Source: Streptomyces sp. NBC_01241 (GTDB lineage Bacteria; Actinomycetota; Actinomycetes; Streptomycetales; Streptomycetaceae). Taken from it: 64,000 bases of DNA. The notes beneath the pieces are model-generated. The model ran no database searches. It had not been told where the DNA came from and was given only the letters and a program-made list of their open reading frames with translations. Made by a program: the position numbers and the translations under genes. This document shows positions 56,601 to 63,708 of this stretch, in pieces; within the stretch, counting starts at the first letter, position 1, and every line of letters begins with the position of its first letter. The DNA is taken from the NCBI RefSeq assembly GCF_041435435.1, contig NZ_CP108494.1, forward strand, positions 5,614,501 through 5,678,500, given 5' to 3'.

Positions 56601-57093
56601 GCGCACCCCCACCGCCAGTGAGCACGACTTCGACGTGACGCTGGAGGCGGGGGAGTACGAAGTACGCATCCGGGGCTCCATGGACCGCGTCGAACAGGAC
56701 GCCGACGGCCGGGCGTACGTCGTCGACTTCAAGACCGGCAAACAGTCCCCGACCAAGGACGAGGTCACCCGCCACCCCCAGCTCGCCGTGTACCAGCTGG
56801 CCGTACGGGAAGGCGCGGTCGACGAGATCTTCGACGGGCGGCGCCCCGTGCCCGGCGGCGCCGAACTCGTACAGCTGCGTCAGCCCGCCCCCAAGAAGGA
56901 GGGCGGCGACGCCCTTCCCAAGGTGCAGGCCCAGGAGCCTCTCTCCGGTGAGTGGGTCCCCGACCTGCTGGCCACGGCCGCCGGACGGGTCCTGGACGAA
57001 CGGTTCACGCCCACGACCGGCCAGCACTGCACGCACTGCGCCTTCCGAGCCTCGTGCAGCGCGCAGCCGGAGGGCCGGCACATCTTGGAGTGA
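53605..57093 (+). CDS. adnA: AdnA subunit of the AdnAB helicase-nuclease
   Basis: 1162 aa, GTG start. UvrD-type motifs: LVLAGPGTGKTTTLVEAVAT (Walker A), LTFSRKAAVELRDRM, VDEYQDTDPAQ (Walker B), FGDPDQSIYAFRG, MTAHRSKGLEWRLV and YVAATRARERLVV. The C-terminal RecB-type nuclease has VVDFKTGKQSP (DxK). Four cysteines, NTCALQW and HCTHCAFRASC, form the iron-staple 4Fe-4S motif. A low-complexity DRKPDRKPD/DLGPDLGPD stretch interrupts ~483-530. With AdnB it resects double-strand breaks, replacing RecBCD. The next gene starts 62 bases later. Confidence 0.92.
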   Translation: MSTSSTRHSPHRQARQRTAGAYRLVRTPPGSVDLPLLDAAQRAVVDHPGGPLLVLAGPGTGKTTTLVEAVATRVISGTDPARILVLTFSRKAAVELRDRMAARLGAARGPQATTFHSFCYALVRAHQDADLFAEPTRLLSGPEQDVTVRELLAGQLELERDGFPHIRWPDELRACLTTRGFADEVRAVLARSRELGLGPDALADFARRTGRPDWGAAAAFLAEYLDVLDAQGVLDYAELVHRAVLLAEHPEVSELLAGRYDAVFVDEYQDTDPAQVRLLRALAGNRGSAPGAGGGRELIAFGDPDQSIYAFRGADVNGILDFPDMFRRADGAPAPVGVLTTSRRSGGQLLAATRLLTRRMPLTRLPSAKVRAHRELAAVREGGSVEAYTYPTASAELDNIADLLRRAHLEDGVPWHEMAVLVRAGGRVIPSVRRALTSAGVPLEVDGDDLPLRHEPAVAPLLTALRAVATAALRRSAPGAEAPVPDRKPDRKPDQESDRLPDFDVDREPDLGPDLGPDLGPDREPGRPTEEPPALEAPFWLDTETALTLLTSPLGSMDAADLRRLGRALRDEERAAGNRVPAPSGDLLARALAEPERLVTHDPAYARGAQRLGALLRKARELLEGGGTAEEALWELWAGTPWPGRLERAALRGGAGGRNADRDLDAVCALFDTAARAEERTGGRGALNFLEEVDAQDIAADTLSRRAVRPEAVRLMTAHRSKGLEWRLVVVAGVQEGLWPDLRRRGSLLEADRIGRDGLAEPLTPGALLAEERRLFYVAATRARERLVVTAVKAPADDGDQPSRFLTELGVEPRDVTGRPRRPLAVAALVAELRATTVDPDASDALREEAAHRLARLAALTDDEGQPLVPAAHPYRWWGLYEPTRSTVPLRDRDQPVALSGSALDQLANTCALQWFLGREVKADAPATAAQGFGNVVHVLADEVASGRTPADLAVLMERLDSVWDGLVFDAPWKSQQEKEQARAALERFLRWHVMDRAGRTPTASEHDFDVTLEAGEYEVRIRGSMDRVEQDADGRAYVVDFKTGKQSPTKDEVTRHPQLAVYQLAVREGAVDEIFDGRRPVPGGAELVQLRQPAPKKEGGDALPKVQAQEPLSGEWVPDLLATAAGRVLDERFTPTTGQHCTHCAFRASCSAQPEGRHILE

Positions 57094-57141
57094 GCCGGGT
57101 ACGGAGTCCCCGGCGGACCGCACGTTGTCAGTGCGTCCGGT

Positions 57142-57147
57142 TAGCCT
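57142..57147 (+). promoter_or_regulatory. Candidate -10 (TAGCCT) for a leaderless adnB transcript
   Basis: TAGCCT ends seven bases before the adnB GTG (57155), and no SD is present. A secondary promoter inside the adnAB unit is suggested; a TTGTCA at 57125-57130 is too close to serve as -35. Confidence 0.38.
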
Positions 57148-57154
57148 CGGTCGG

Positions 57155-60100
57155 GTGTCCTCACCTCTCACTGATCCCGAGCAGCTGAAGGAGTTCCTCG
57201 GGATCCCGTTCACCCCGGAGCAGACGGCCTGCATCACAGCGCCGCCCGCCCCGCAGGTGATCGTGGCCGGAGCCGGGTCGGGGAAGACCACGGTGATGGC
57301 GGCGCGCGTGGTGTGGCTGGTGGGGACGGGGCAGGTGGCCCCCGAGCAGGTCCTCGGACTCACCTTCACCAACAAGGCGGCGGGCGAGCTCGCCGAGCGC
57401 GTCCGCAAGGCCCTGGTCGCGGCCGGGGTCACCGATCCGGACGCCATCGACCCGGACAACCCTCCGGGCGAGCCCAGCATCTCCACGTACCACGCCTTCG
57501 CCGGCCGGCTGCTCACCGAGCACGGACTGCGCATCGGCCTCGAACCCACCACCCGCCTCCTCGCCGACGCCACCCGTTACCAGCTCGCCGCCCGCGTACT
57601 GCGCGAGGCGCCCGGCCCTTACCCGGCCCTGACCAGGTCGTTCCCCACACTGGTCAGCGATCTGCTGGCCCTCGACGCCGAGCTGGCCGAACATCTCGTA
57701 CGCCCCGAACAGCTCGCGGGGTACGACACCGGCCTGCTCCGTACGCTCGAATCGGCCCGGCTCACCAACGCCGAGCTGCGCAAGATCCCCGAGACGGCGC
57801 AGGCCCGCCGAGAGCTGCTGCAACTGACCCGCCGCTACCGCGAGGCCAAGAAGAGCCGCGACCTCCTCGACTTCGGCGACCAGATCGCGCTCTCCGCCGA
57901 ACTGGCCCTCACCCGCCCGGAGGTCGGCGCGATCCTGCGCGACGAGTTCCGCGTCGTGCTGCTCGACGAGTACCAGGACACCTCGGTCGCCCAGCGCCTG
58001 CTACTCTCCGCCCTCTTCGGCCGCGGTCCGGAAGACGGCGGTCCGGCAGGCGGCGGTCCGGCAGGCGGAGTTCCCGAAGGGGATGGTCCCGAAGGTGCGG
58101 CGGCGACCGGGCACGCCGTCACCGCCGTCGGCGACCCCTGTCAGGCGATCTACGGCTGGCGCGGTGCCTCCGTGGCCAACCTCGACGACTTCCCGCTCCA
58201 CTTCCCGCACGCCGACGGCACCCCCGCCACCCGCTACTCCCTCAGCGAGAACCGCCGCAGCGGCGGCCGGCTCCTCCACCTCGCCAATGGCCTCGCGGCA
58301 CCCCTGCGCGCCATGCACGAGGGCGTCGAAGCCCTGCGCCCCGCCCCGGGTGCCGAGCGCGACGGCATCGTCCGCTGCGCCCTGCTGCGTACCCACACCG
58401 AAGAGATCGACTGGCTGGCCGACTCGATCGCCCACCTCGTCACGACCGGCAAGGCGCCCGGCGAGATCGCCGTCCTGTGCCGCACCGCGGGCGACTTCCC
58501 GGAGATCCAGGCGGCGCTGGTGGCCCGTGACGTCCCGGTCGAGGTCGTCGGCCTGTCCGGGCTGCTGCACCTGCCCGAGGTCGCCGACCTCGTCGCGGTC
58601 TGCGAGGTCCTTCAGGACCCCGGTGCCAACGCCTCCCTGGTCCGGCTGCTCACCGGCCCCCGCTGGCGGATCGGCCCCCGCGACCTGGCGCTCCTCGGCC
58701 GCCGTGCCCGCCTCCTCGTCCACCGCGCGGCCGACGGCGACGACGCCGACCCCGACCGCCGCCTCGCCGAGGCCGTCGAGGGCGTCGACCCGGCCGAAGT
58801 GATCTCGCTCGCCGACGCGCTGGACACCTTCCTCGAATCGGGCGGCGGTGTGGACGACGGGCTTCCGTTCTCCACCGAGGCCCGCATCCGCTTCGCCCGC
58901 CTGGCTGCCGAACTGCGCGACCTGCGCCGCTCACTGGCCGACCCCCTGATGGACGTGCTGCACCGCGTCCTCGCCACCACCGGCCTGGAGGTCGAGCTCT
59001 CCGCGTCACCGCACGCCCTGGCCGCTCGCCGCCGTGAGACCCTCTCCAACTTCCTCGACGTGGCCGCCCGCTTCGCCGCCGTCGAAGGCGAGGCCACCCT
59101 TCTCGCCTTCCTGGGCTTCCTGCGGACCGCCGTCCAGTACGAGAAGGGCCTGGACAACGCACTGCCCGGCGGCGAGAACACCGTCAAGGTCCTCACCGCA
59201 CACAAGTCCAAGGGCCTGGAATGGGATGTCGTCGCGGTGCCCGGCCTGGTCACCGGCCAGTTCCCGAGCAGCCAGTCCCGCGACGCCTGGACCTCCCAGT
59301 CCAAGGTCCTCCCGCACGCCCTGCGCGGGGACACGGCCACCCTCCCCGTCCTCCACTCCTGGGACGCCAAGGGGCTCAAGGGCTTCAAGGAGGAGATGAA
59401 GGAGCACCAGCACACCGAGGAGCTCCGCCTCGGATACGTCACCTTCACCCGGCCCCGCACCCTGCTGCTCGGATCAGGCCACTGGTGGGGCCCGAGCCAG
59501 AAGAAGCCGCGGGGCCCGTCCGGCTTCCTGCACGCGCTGTACGAGCACTGCGTGGCCGGACACGGCGAGATCGAGGCCTGGGCGGACGAACCGGCCGAGG
59601 ACGAGGAGAACCCGGCGCTCGCCGAGAGGGAGGCCGACCACGCGTGGCCGCTTCCCCTGGACGACACCGCGCTGACCCGCCGCCGGGCCGCCGCGGACAC
59701 GGTGATGGCGCATCTGGCTGCCCTGGCCGCGACGGGCGGTGCGCTGCCGGACGCGTACGAGGCGCTGCCCGACGCCCCGGACCCGTACGACGCCCCTGAA
59801 GACACCCCGTACGACGACGATCTGTTCCCCGACGACGAGGCGTTCCCCAGCGAGGCCGACGAGTGGGACGCCCTGTCGACGGAACCCCCGCAGTCCCCGG
59901 CTCCCGCCTCCCGTCCCCACGTTCCCGCGCCCCACACCCCCGCTTCCCACGCCCCCACGCCCCAGGTCCCCGCGGCCCGCACTCCCGAGCCCGCCGGGCA
60001 GCGCACCCTCACCCCGGAGGAATCCCGCACGCTCGCCTCCTGGGACCGTGACCTCGACGCCCTCACCGGCGAACTGCGCCGCGCCCGCGCCACCGTGCGC

Positions 60101-60709
60101 GACGTCCTCGTACCCGCCTCGCTCTCCGCCACCCAGCTGCTGCGTCTCGCCGACGACCCCGACGGCTTCGCCCAGGAGCTGGCCCGCCCGATGCCGCGCC
60201 CCCCGCAGGCCGCGGCCCGAAGGGGCACCCGTTTCCACGCCTGGGTGGAGTCCCGCTTCGAGGAGCTGCCGCTGCCCATGCTCGGGCCGGACGAGCTGCC
60301 CGGCGGCGACGAGAACGACGCCGAGATCGCCGACGAGCGCGACCTCGGCGCACTCAAGGAGGCCTTCGAGCGCACCCCGTACGCCCGCCGCACCCCGTAC
60401 CGCGTGGAGACGCCGTTCCAGATCACGCTGGCCGGCCGGGTGATCCGGGGCCGGATCGACGCGGTGTACCGCACCGGGGACACGTACGAGATCGTCGACT
60501 GGAAGACCACCCGCACCAACACCGCCGACCCCCTCCAGCTGGCCGTGTACCGCCTGGCCTGGGCCGAGCTGCACGACCTGCCGCTCACCGCCGTCACGGC
60601 CACGTTCCTGTACGTACGCAGCGGAGAGACCGTCCACCCCACCCGCCTCCCGGGCCGGGCGGAGCTGGAGCGGCTCCTGCTGGACGAGCCACCCTCCGCA
60701 GGCCGATAG
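57155..60709 (+). CDS. adnB: AdnB subunit of the AdnAB helicase-nuclease
   Basis: 1184 aa from the GTG at 57155 (VSSPLTDPEQLKEFLG); the frame before it overlaps adnA. Motifs: VIVAGAGSGKTTVMAARVVW, LTFTNKAAGELAERV, LDEYQDTSVAQR, VGDPCQAIYGWRGAS, LTAHKSKGLEWDVV and a FTRPRTLLL motif VI. The C-terminal PD-(D/E)XK nuclease has YEIVDWKTTRTN and LAVYRLAW. Unlike AdnA it lacks the cysteines of an iron staple. Low-complexity insertions occur at ~289-317 (GGPAGGGPAGG) and ~909-949 (Pro/His/Ala rich). In the mycobacterial enzyme AdnB is the lead motor that sets translocation. Confidence 0.92.
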   Translation: MSSPLTDPEQLKEFLGIPFTPEQTACITAPPAPQVIVAGAGSGKTTVMAARVVWLVGTGQVAPEQVLGLTFTNKAAGELAERVRKALVAAGVTDPDAIDPDNPPGEPSISTYHAFAGRLLTEHGLRIGLEPTTRLLADATRYQLAARVLREAPGPYPALTRSFPTLVSDLLALDAELAEHLVRPEQLAGYDTGLLRTLESARLTNAELRKIPETAQARRELLQLTRRYREAKKSRDLLDFGDQIALSAELALTRPEVGAILRDEFRVVLLDEYQDTSVAQRLLLSALFGRGPEDGGPAGGGPAGGVPEGDGPEGAAATGHAVTAVGDPCQAIYGWRGASVANLDDFPLHFPHADGTPATRYSLSENRRSGGRLLHLANGLAAPLRAMHEGVEALRPAPGAERDGIVRCALLRTHTEEIDWLADSIAHLVTTGKAPGEIAVLCRTAGDFPEIQAALVARDVPVEVVGLSGLLHLPEVADLVAVCEVLQDPGANASLVRLLTGPRWRIGPRDLALLGRRARLLVHRAADGDDADPDRRLAEAVEGVDPAEVISLADALDTFLESGGGVDDGLPFSTEARIRFARLAAELRDLRRSLADPLMDVLHRVLATTGLEVELSASPHALAARRRETLSNFLDVAARFAAVEGEATLLAFLGFLRTAVQYEKGLDNALPGGENTVKVLTAHKSKGLEWDVVAVPGLVTGQFPSSQSRDAWTSQSKVLPHALRGDTATLPVLHSWDAKGLKGFKEEMKEHQHTEELRLGYVTFTRPRTLLLGSGHWWGPSQKKPRGPSGFLHALYEHCVAGHGEIEAWADEPAEDEENPALAEREADHAWPLPLDDTALTRRRAAADTVMAHLAALAATGGALPDAYEALPDAPDPYDAPEDTPYDDDLFPDDEAFPSEADEWDALSTEPPQSPAPASRPHVPAPHTPASHAPTPQVPAARTPEPAGQRTLTPEESRTLASWDRDLDALTGELRRARATVRDVLVPASLSATQLLRLADDPDGFAQELARPMPRPPQAAARRGTRFHAWVESRFEELPLPMLGPDELPGGDENDAEIADERDLGALKEAFERTPYARRTPYRVETPFQITLAGRVIRGRIDAVYRTGDTYEIVDWKTTRTNTADPLQLAVYRLAWAELHDLPLTAVTATFLYVRSGETVHPTRLPGRAELERLLLDEPPSAGR

Positions 60710-60712
60710 GCT
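60707..60712 (+). promoter_or_regulatory. Candidate -10 (TAGGCT) for a leaderless dipeptidase transcript
   Basis: TAGGCT, which includes the adnB stop TAG, ends seven bases before the dipeptidase ATG (60720). No SD is present. Confidence 0.4.
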
Positions 60713-60719
60713 CAACCAC

Positions 60720-62114
60720 ATGAGCGAGACCCCGGACAGCGCCGTCCGTACGTACACCGAACAGCACCGTGCAGCCTTCCTCGACGACCTCGCCGACTGG
60801 CTGCGCATCCCGTCCGTATCTGCCCAGCCGGTCCACGACGGGGACGTACGACGCAGCGCCGAGTGGCTGGCCGCCAAGCTCAAGGAGACCGGTTTCCCGG
60901 TCACCGAGATCTGGGAGACGCCCGGCGCTCCCGCGGTCTTCGCCGAGTGGCCGTCCGACGACCCGGACGCCCCGACCGTCCTCGTCTACGGGCACCACGA
61001 CGTGCAGCCCGCCGCCCGCGAGGACGGCTGGGACACCGACCCGTTCGAGCCGGTGATCCGCGACGGCCGCATGTACGGACGGGGCGCCGCGGACGACAAG
61101 GGGCAGGTGTTCTTCCACACCCTCGGCGTCCGGGCCCACCTCGCCGCCACCGGCCGGACCGCCCCCGCCGTCAACCTCAAGCTGCTCATCGAGGGTGAGG
61201 AGGAGTCCGGCTCCCCGAACTTCCGCGCCCTGGTCGAGGAGCGGTCCGCCCGGCTCACCGCCGATGCCGTGATCGTCTCCGACACCGGTATGTGGGACGA
61301 GACGACCCCCACGGTCTGCACGGGCATGCGCGGCCTCGCCGAGTGCGAGATCGAGCTGTACGGCCCCGAACAGGACATCCACTCCGGATCGTTCGGCGGT
61401 GCGGTCCCCAACCCGGCGACGGCCGTGGCCCGGCTTGTCGCCGCACTGCACGACGCGGACGGCAGGGTCGCGATCCCCGGGTTCTACGACGGCGTGACGG
61501 AACTCACCGACACCGAGCGCGCGCTCTTCGCCGAACTGCCCTTCGACGAGGCGACCTGGCTGCGTACCGCCAAGTCCCGAGCGGCGTCGGGCGAGGCCGG
61601 CTACTCCACGCTGGAACGCATCTGGGCCCGCCCCACCGCCGAGGTCAACGGCATCGGCGGCGGATACCAGGGCGCCGGCAGCAAGACGATCATCCCGTCC
61701 GCCGCCCTGGTGAAGATCAGCTTCCGGCTGGTCGCGGGCCAGGACCCCGACCACGTTCAGCAGGTCGTCCGGGCCTGGGCCGAGGCGCAGGTCCCGGCCG
61801 GTGTCCGGCACCGGATCACCTTCGCGCCCGCCACCCGTCCCTGTCTGACGCCGCTGGACCACCCCGCCCTGCAGGCCGTGGCCCGCGCCATGGAGCGGGC
61901 CTTCGGCCAGAAGATCCTCTTCACCCGCGAAGGAGGCTCGGGGCCCGCCGCCGACCTGCAGGACGTGCTCGGCGCACCCGTCCTCTTCCTGGGCATCTCC
62001 GTACCGTCCGACGGCTGGCACGCGCCCAACGAGAAGGTCGAAATCGGCCTTCTGTTCAAGGGCGTGGAGACAGCGGCCCACCTCTGGGGCGAACTGGCCG
62101 CCGCACTCCGCTGA
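60720..62114 (+). CDS. M20 family dipeptidase
   Basis: 464 aa, ATG 11 bases after the adnB stop codon. Zinc-site motifs: VLVYGHHDVQP (His/Asp), YGRGAADDKGQ (bridging Asp), LLIEGEEESGSPN (general-base Glu pair), VSDTGMW, and GISVPSDGWHAPNEKVEIGL (late His). Length and motifs fit M20 dipeptidases/CNDP-like enzymes rather than DapE. It should cleave dipeptides in the cytosol for amino-acid recycling. A -10 like TAGGCT and absence of SD suggest leaderless translation, though read-through from adnB is possible. Confidence 0.9.
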   Translation: MSETPDSAVRTYTEQHRAAFLDDLADWLRIPSVSAQPVHDGDVRRSAEWLAAKLKETGFPVTEIWETPGAPAVFAEWPSDDPDAPTVLVYGHHDVQPAAREDGWDTDPFEPVIRDGRMYGRGAADDKGQVFFHTLGVRAHLAATGRTAPAVNLKLLIEGEEESGSPNFRALVEERSARLTADAVIVSDTGMWDETTPTVCTGMRGLAECEIELYGPEQDIHSGSFGGAVPNPATAVARLVAALHDADGRVAIPGFYDGVTELTDTERALFAELPFDEATWLRTAKSRAASGEAGYSTLERIWARPTAEVNGIGGGYQGAGSKTIIPSAALVKISFRLVAGQDPDHVQQVVRAWAEAQVPAGVRHRITFAPATRPCLTPLDHPALQAVARAMERAFGQKILFTREGGSGPAADLQDVLGAPVLFLGISVPSDGWHAPNEKVEIGLLFKGVETAAHLWGELAAALR

Positions 62115-62158
62115 ATCCTCTGAACACCCGATCCATCTCGGGGGAGTAGGAAGCACCT

Positions 62159-63106
62159 GTGAGCACCTTCGACAACGCCACCACAGACCGGCCCATCGGT
62201 CTCACGGCGCCCAGCGGCATCGACCGGGCGGCGCACCACCGCCTCGACGAGGCCTGGCTGTCCGCCGCGTGGAGCCACCCGACCACCCGTGTGTTCGTCG
62301 TCTCCGGCGGGCAGGTGCTGATCGACGACACGGCCGACGGCGGTACGGAGATCGTCATGACCCCGGCCTTCGAGGCCCCGGTCACCGAGACCCACCGCTA
62401 CTTCCTCGGCACGGACGAGGACGGCATCAGCTACTTCGCGCTCCAGAAGGACTCCCTGCCCGGCCGCATGGACCAGCCGGCCCGTCCGGCCGGCCTGCGC
62501 GAGGCCGGGCTGCTGCTCGGCCCCCGCGACGCCGGCCTGATGGTGCACGCGGTGGCTCTGGAGAACTGGCAGCGGCTGCACCGCTTCTGCTCGCGCTGCG
62601 GCGAACGCACGGTCATCGCGGCGGCCGGCCACATCCGCCGCTGCCCGGCCTGCGGTGCCGAGCACTACCCGCGTACCGACCCGGCGGTCATCATGCTGGT
62701 GACGGACGACCAGGACCGCGCGCTGCTGGGCCGCCAGGTGCACTGGCCCGAGGGCCGCTTCTCGACGCTCGCGGGCTTCGTCGAGCCGGGGGAGTCGATC
62801 GAGCAGTCCGTGGCCCGCGAGGTCTTCGAGGAGGCGGGCATCACCGTCGGCGAGGTCGAGTACATCGCCAGCCAGCCCTGGCCGTTCCCGTCCAGCCTGA
62901 TGCTCGGTTTCATGGCACGCGCGACCTCGTCGGAGATCGACGTGGACGGCGAGGAGATCGAGGAGGCCCGCTGGTTCTCCCGCGAGGACCTGACGGCGGC
63001 CTTCGAGTCTGGCGAGGTCATGCCGCCGTTCGGCATCTCGATCGCGGCCCGCCTGATCGAGCTCTGGTACGGCAAGCCGCTCCCGAAGCCGGGCACGGTC
63101 GGCTGA
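62159..63106 (+). CDS. nudC: NAD(+) diphosphatase NudC
   Basis: 315 aa, GTG with AGGAAG seven bases upstream. It has the full NudC layout: an N-terminal domain, a zinc ribbon with cysteines at ~144/147 and ~162/165 (FCSRCGERT, RRCPACGAEHYPRTDP), the Nudix box GFVEPGESIEQSVAREVFEE then AGI, and the diagnostic SQPWPFPSSLMLGF. The enzyme cleaves NAD(H) to AMP and NMN(H) and removes NAD caps from RNA. From memory Rv3199c is the counterpart beside mycoredoxin and uvrD2. A terminator follows. Confidence 0.93.
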   Translation: MSTFDNATTDRPIGLTAPSGIDRAAHHRLDEAWLSAAWSHPTTRVFVVSGGQVLIDDTADGGTEIVMTPAFEAPVTETHRYFLGTDEDGISYFALQKDSLPGRMDQPARPAGLREAGLLLGPRDAGLMVHAVALENWQRLHRFCSRCGERTVIAAAGHIRRCPACGAEHYPRTDPAVIMLVTDDQDRALLGRQVHWPEGRFSTLAGFVEPGESIEQSVAREVFEEAGITVGEVEYIASQPWPFPSSLMLGFMARATSSEIDVDGEEIEEARWFSREDLTAAFESGEVMPPFGISIAARLIELWYGKPLPKPGTVG

Positions 63107-63130
63107 CGTACGGCATACGGCTCACGGCTC

Positions 63131-63175
63131 ACGCGAACGCCCTCTCCGGTCGAGCACTGGAGAGGGCGTTCGCGT
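63131..63175. terminator. Bidirectional hairpin terminator
   Basis: A 17-bp perfect stem (63131-63147 with 63159-63175, ACGCGAACGCCCTCTCC) and 11-nt loop between convergent nudC and mycoredoxin genes. Confidence 0.88.
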
Positions 63176-63206
63176 ACCGCGTTCCCGCACTGCGGGAGCT
63201 GCCGGA

Positions 63207-63461
63207 TCAGACGGCGAGTGCCTGCTTCACCTGGGCCAGGGACGGGTTCGTCATGACGGCCTCGACACCGGTGGAGCCGACGACCAGGACGGTGGGAACG
63301 GTCTGGTTGCCCCCGTTGGCCTTCTCGACGAAGGCCGCGGACTCCGGGTCCTGCTCGATGTTGATCTCGTTGTACGCGATGCCCTCGCGGTCCATCTGGC
63401 CCTTGAGCCGACGGCAGTAGCCGCACCACGTGGTGCTGTACATCGTCACAGTGCCCGGCAT
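63207..63461 (-). CDS. mrx1: Mycoredoxin 1
   Basis: 84 aa from the ATG at 63461 (MPGTVTMYSTTWCGYCRRLK), with AAGGAG nine bases upstream; the frame to 63506 is a non-coding extension. Glutaredoxin fold with CGYC (C13, C16), the TVP cis-Pro loop (NQTVPTVLV) and a C-terminal helix (SLAQVKQALAV). Mycoredoxins use mycothiol instead of glutathione to reduce mycothiolated proteins, with C13 as nucleophile. From memory the M. tuberculosis gene Rv3198A is also between nudC and uvrD2. Confidence 0.92.
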   Translation of the reverse strand: MPGTVTMYSTTWCGYCRRLKGQMDREGIAYNEINIEQDPESAAFVEKANGGNQTVPTVLVVGSTGVEAVMTNPSLAQVKQALAV

Positions 63462-63660
63462 GTCTTCGCGCTCCTTTGGCTCGTCAGTCTGTCTCATCCG
63501 TCTCATCCGTCATGCGGAGAAGCTGGAAAGTGCGTCACCGCACGGAAAGGGAACGTACGTGAGGCAACCACCATTCCCGCGACCACCCCCGTATCGGGCG
63601 GCAGGCCGCCACCCCGTAGCGGGCCGCCACCCCGCATTAGTACGACAGATGCGGCCCCCC

Positions 63661-63669
63661 TGTGGACAA
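63661..63669 (-). promoter_or_regulatory. Consensus DnaA box
   Basis: TGTGGACAA on the plus strand reads TTGTCCACA on the minus strand, the preferred Streptomyces DnaA box. It lies 40-48 bases upstream of the uvrD2 start. No other exact copy was noticed in the window. Confidence 0.55.
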
Positions 63670-63708
63670 CCTTCGCACCGGCCTCTTCCGACCTGGCAGC
63701 ATGGCGGG

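Noticed and set aside
57125..57147. TTGTCA-TAGCCT as a full promoter for adnB
   Set aside because: The spacer is only about 11 nt, too short for a -35/-10 pair; only the -10 is kept.
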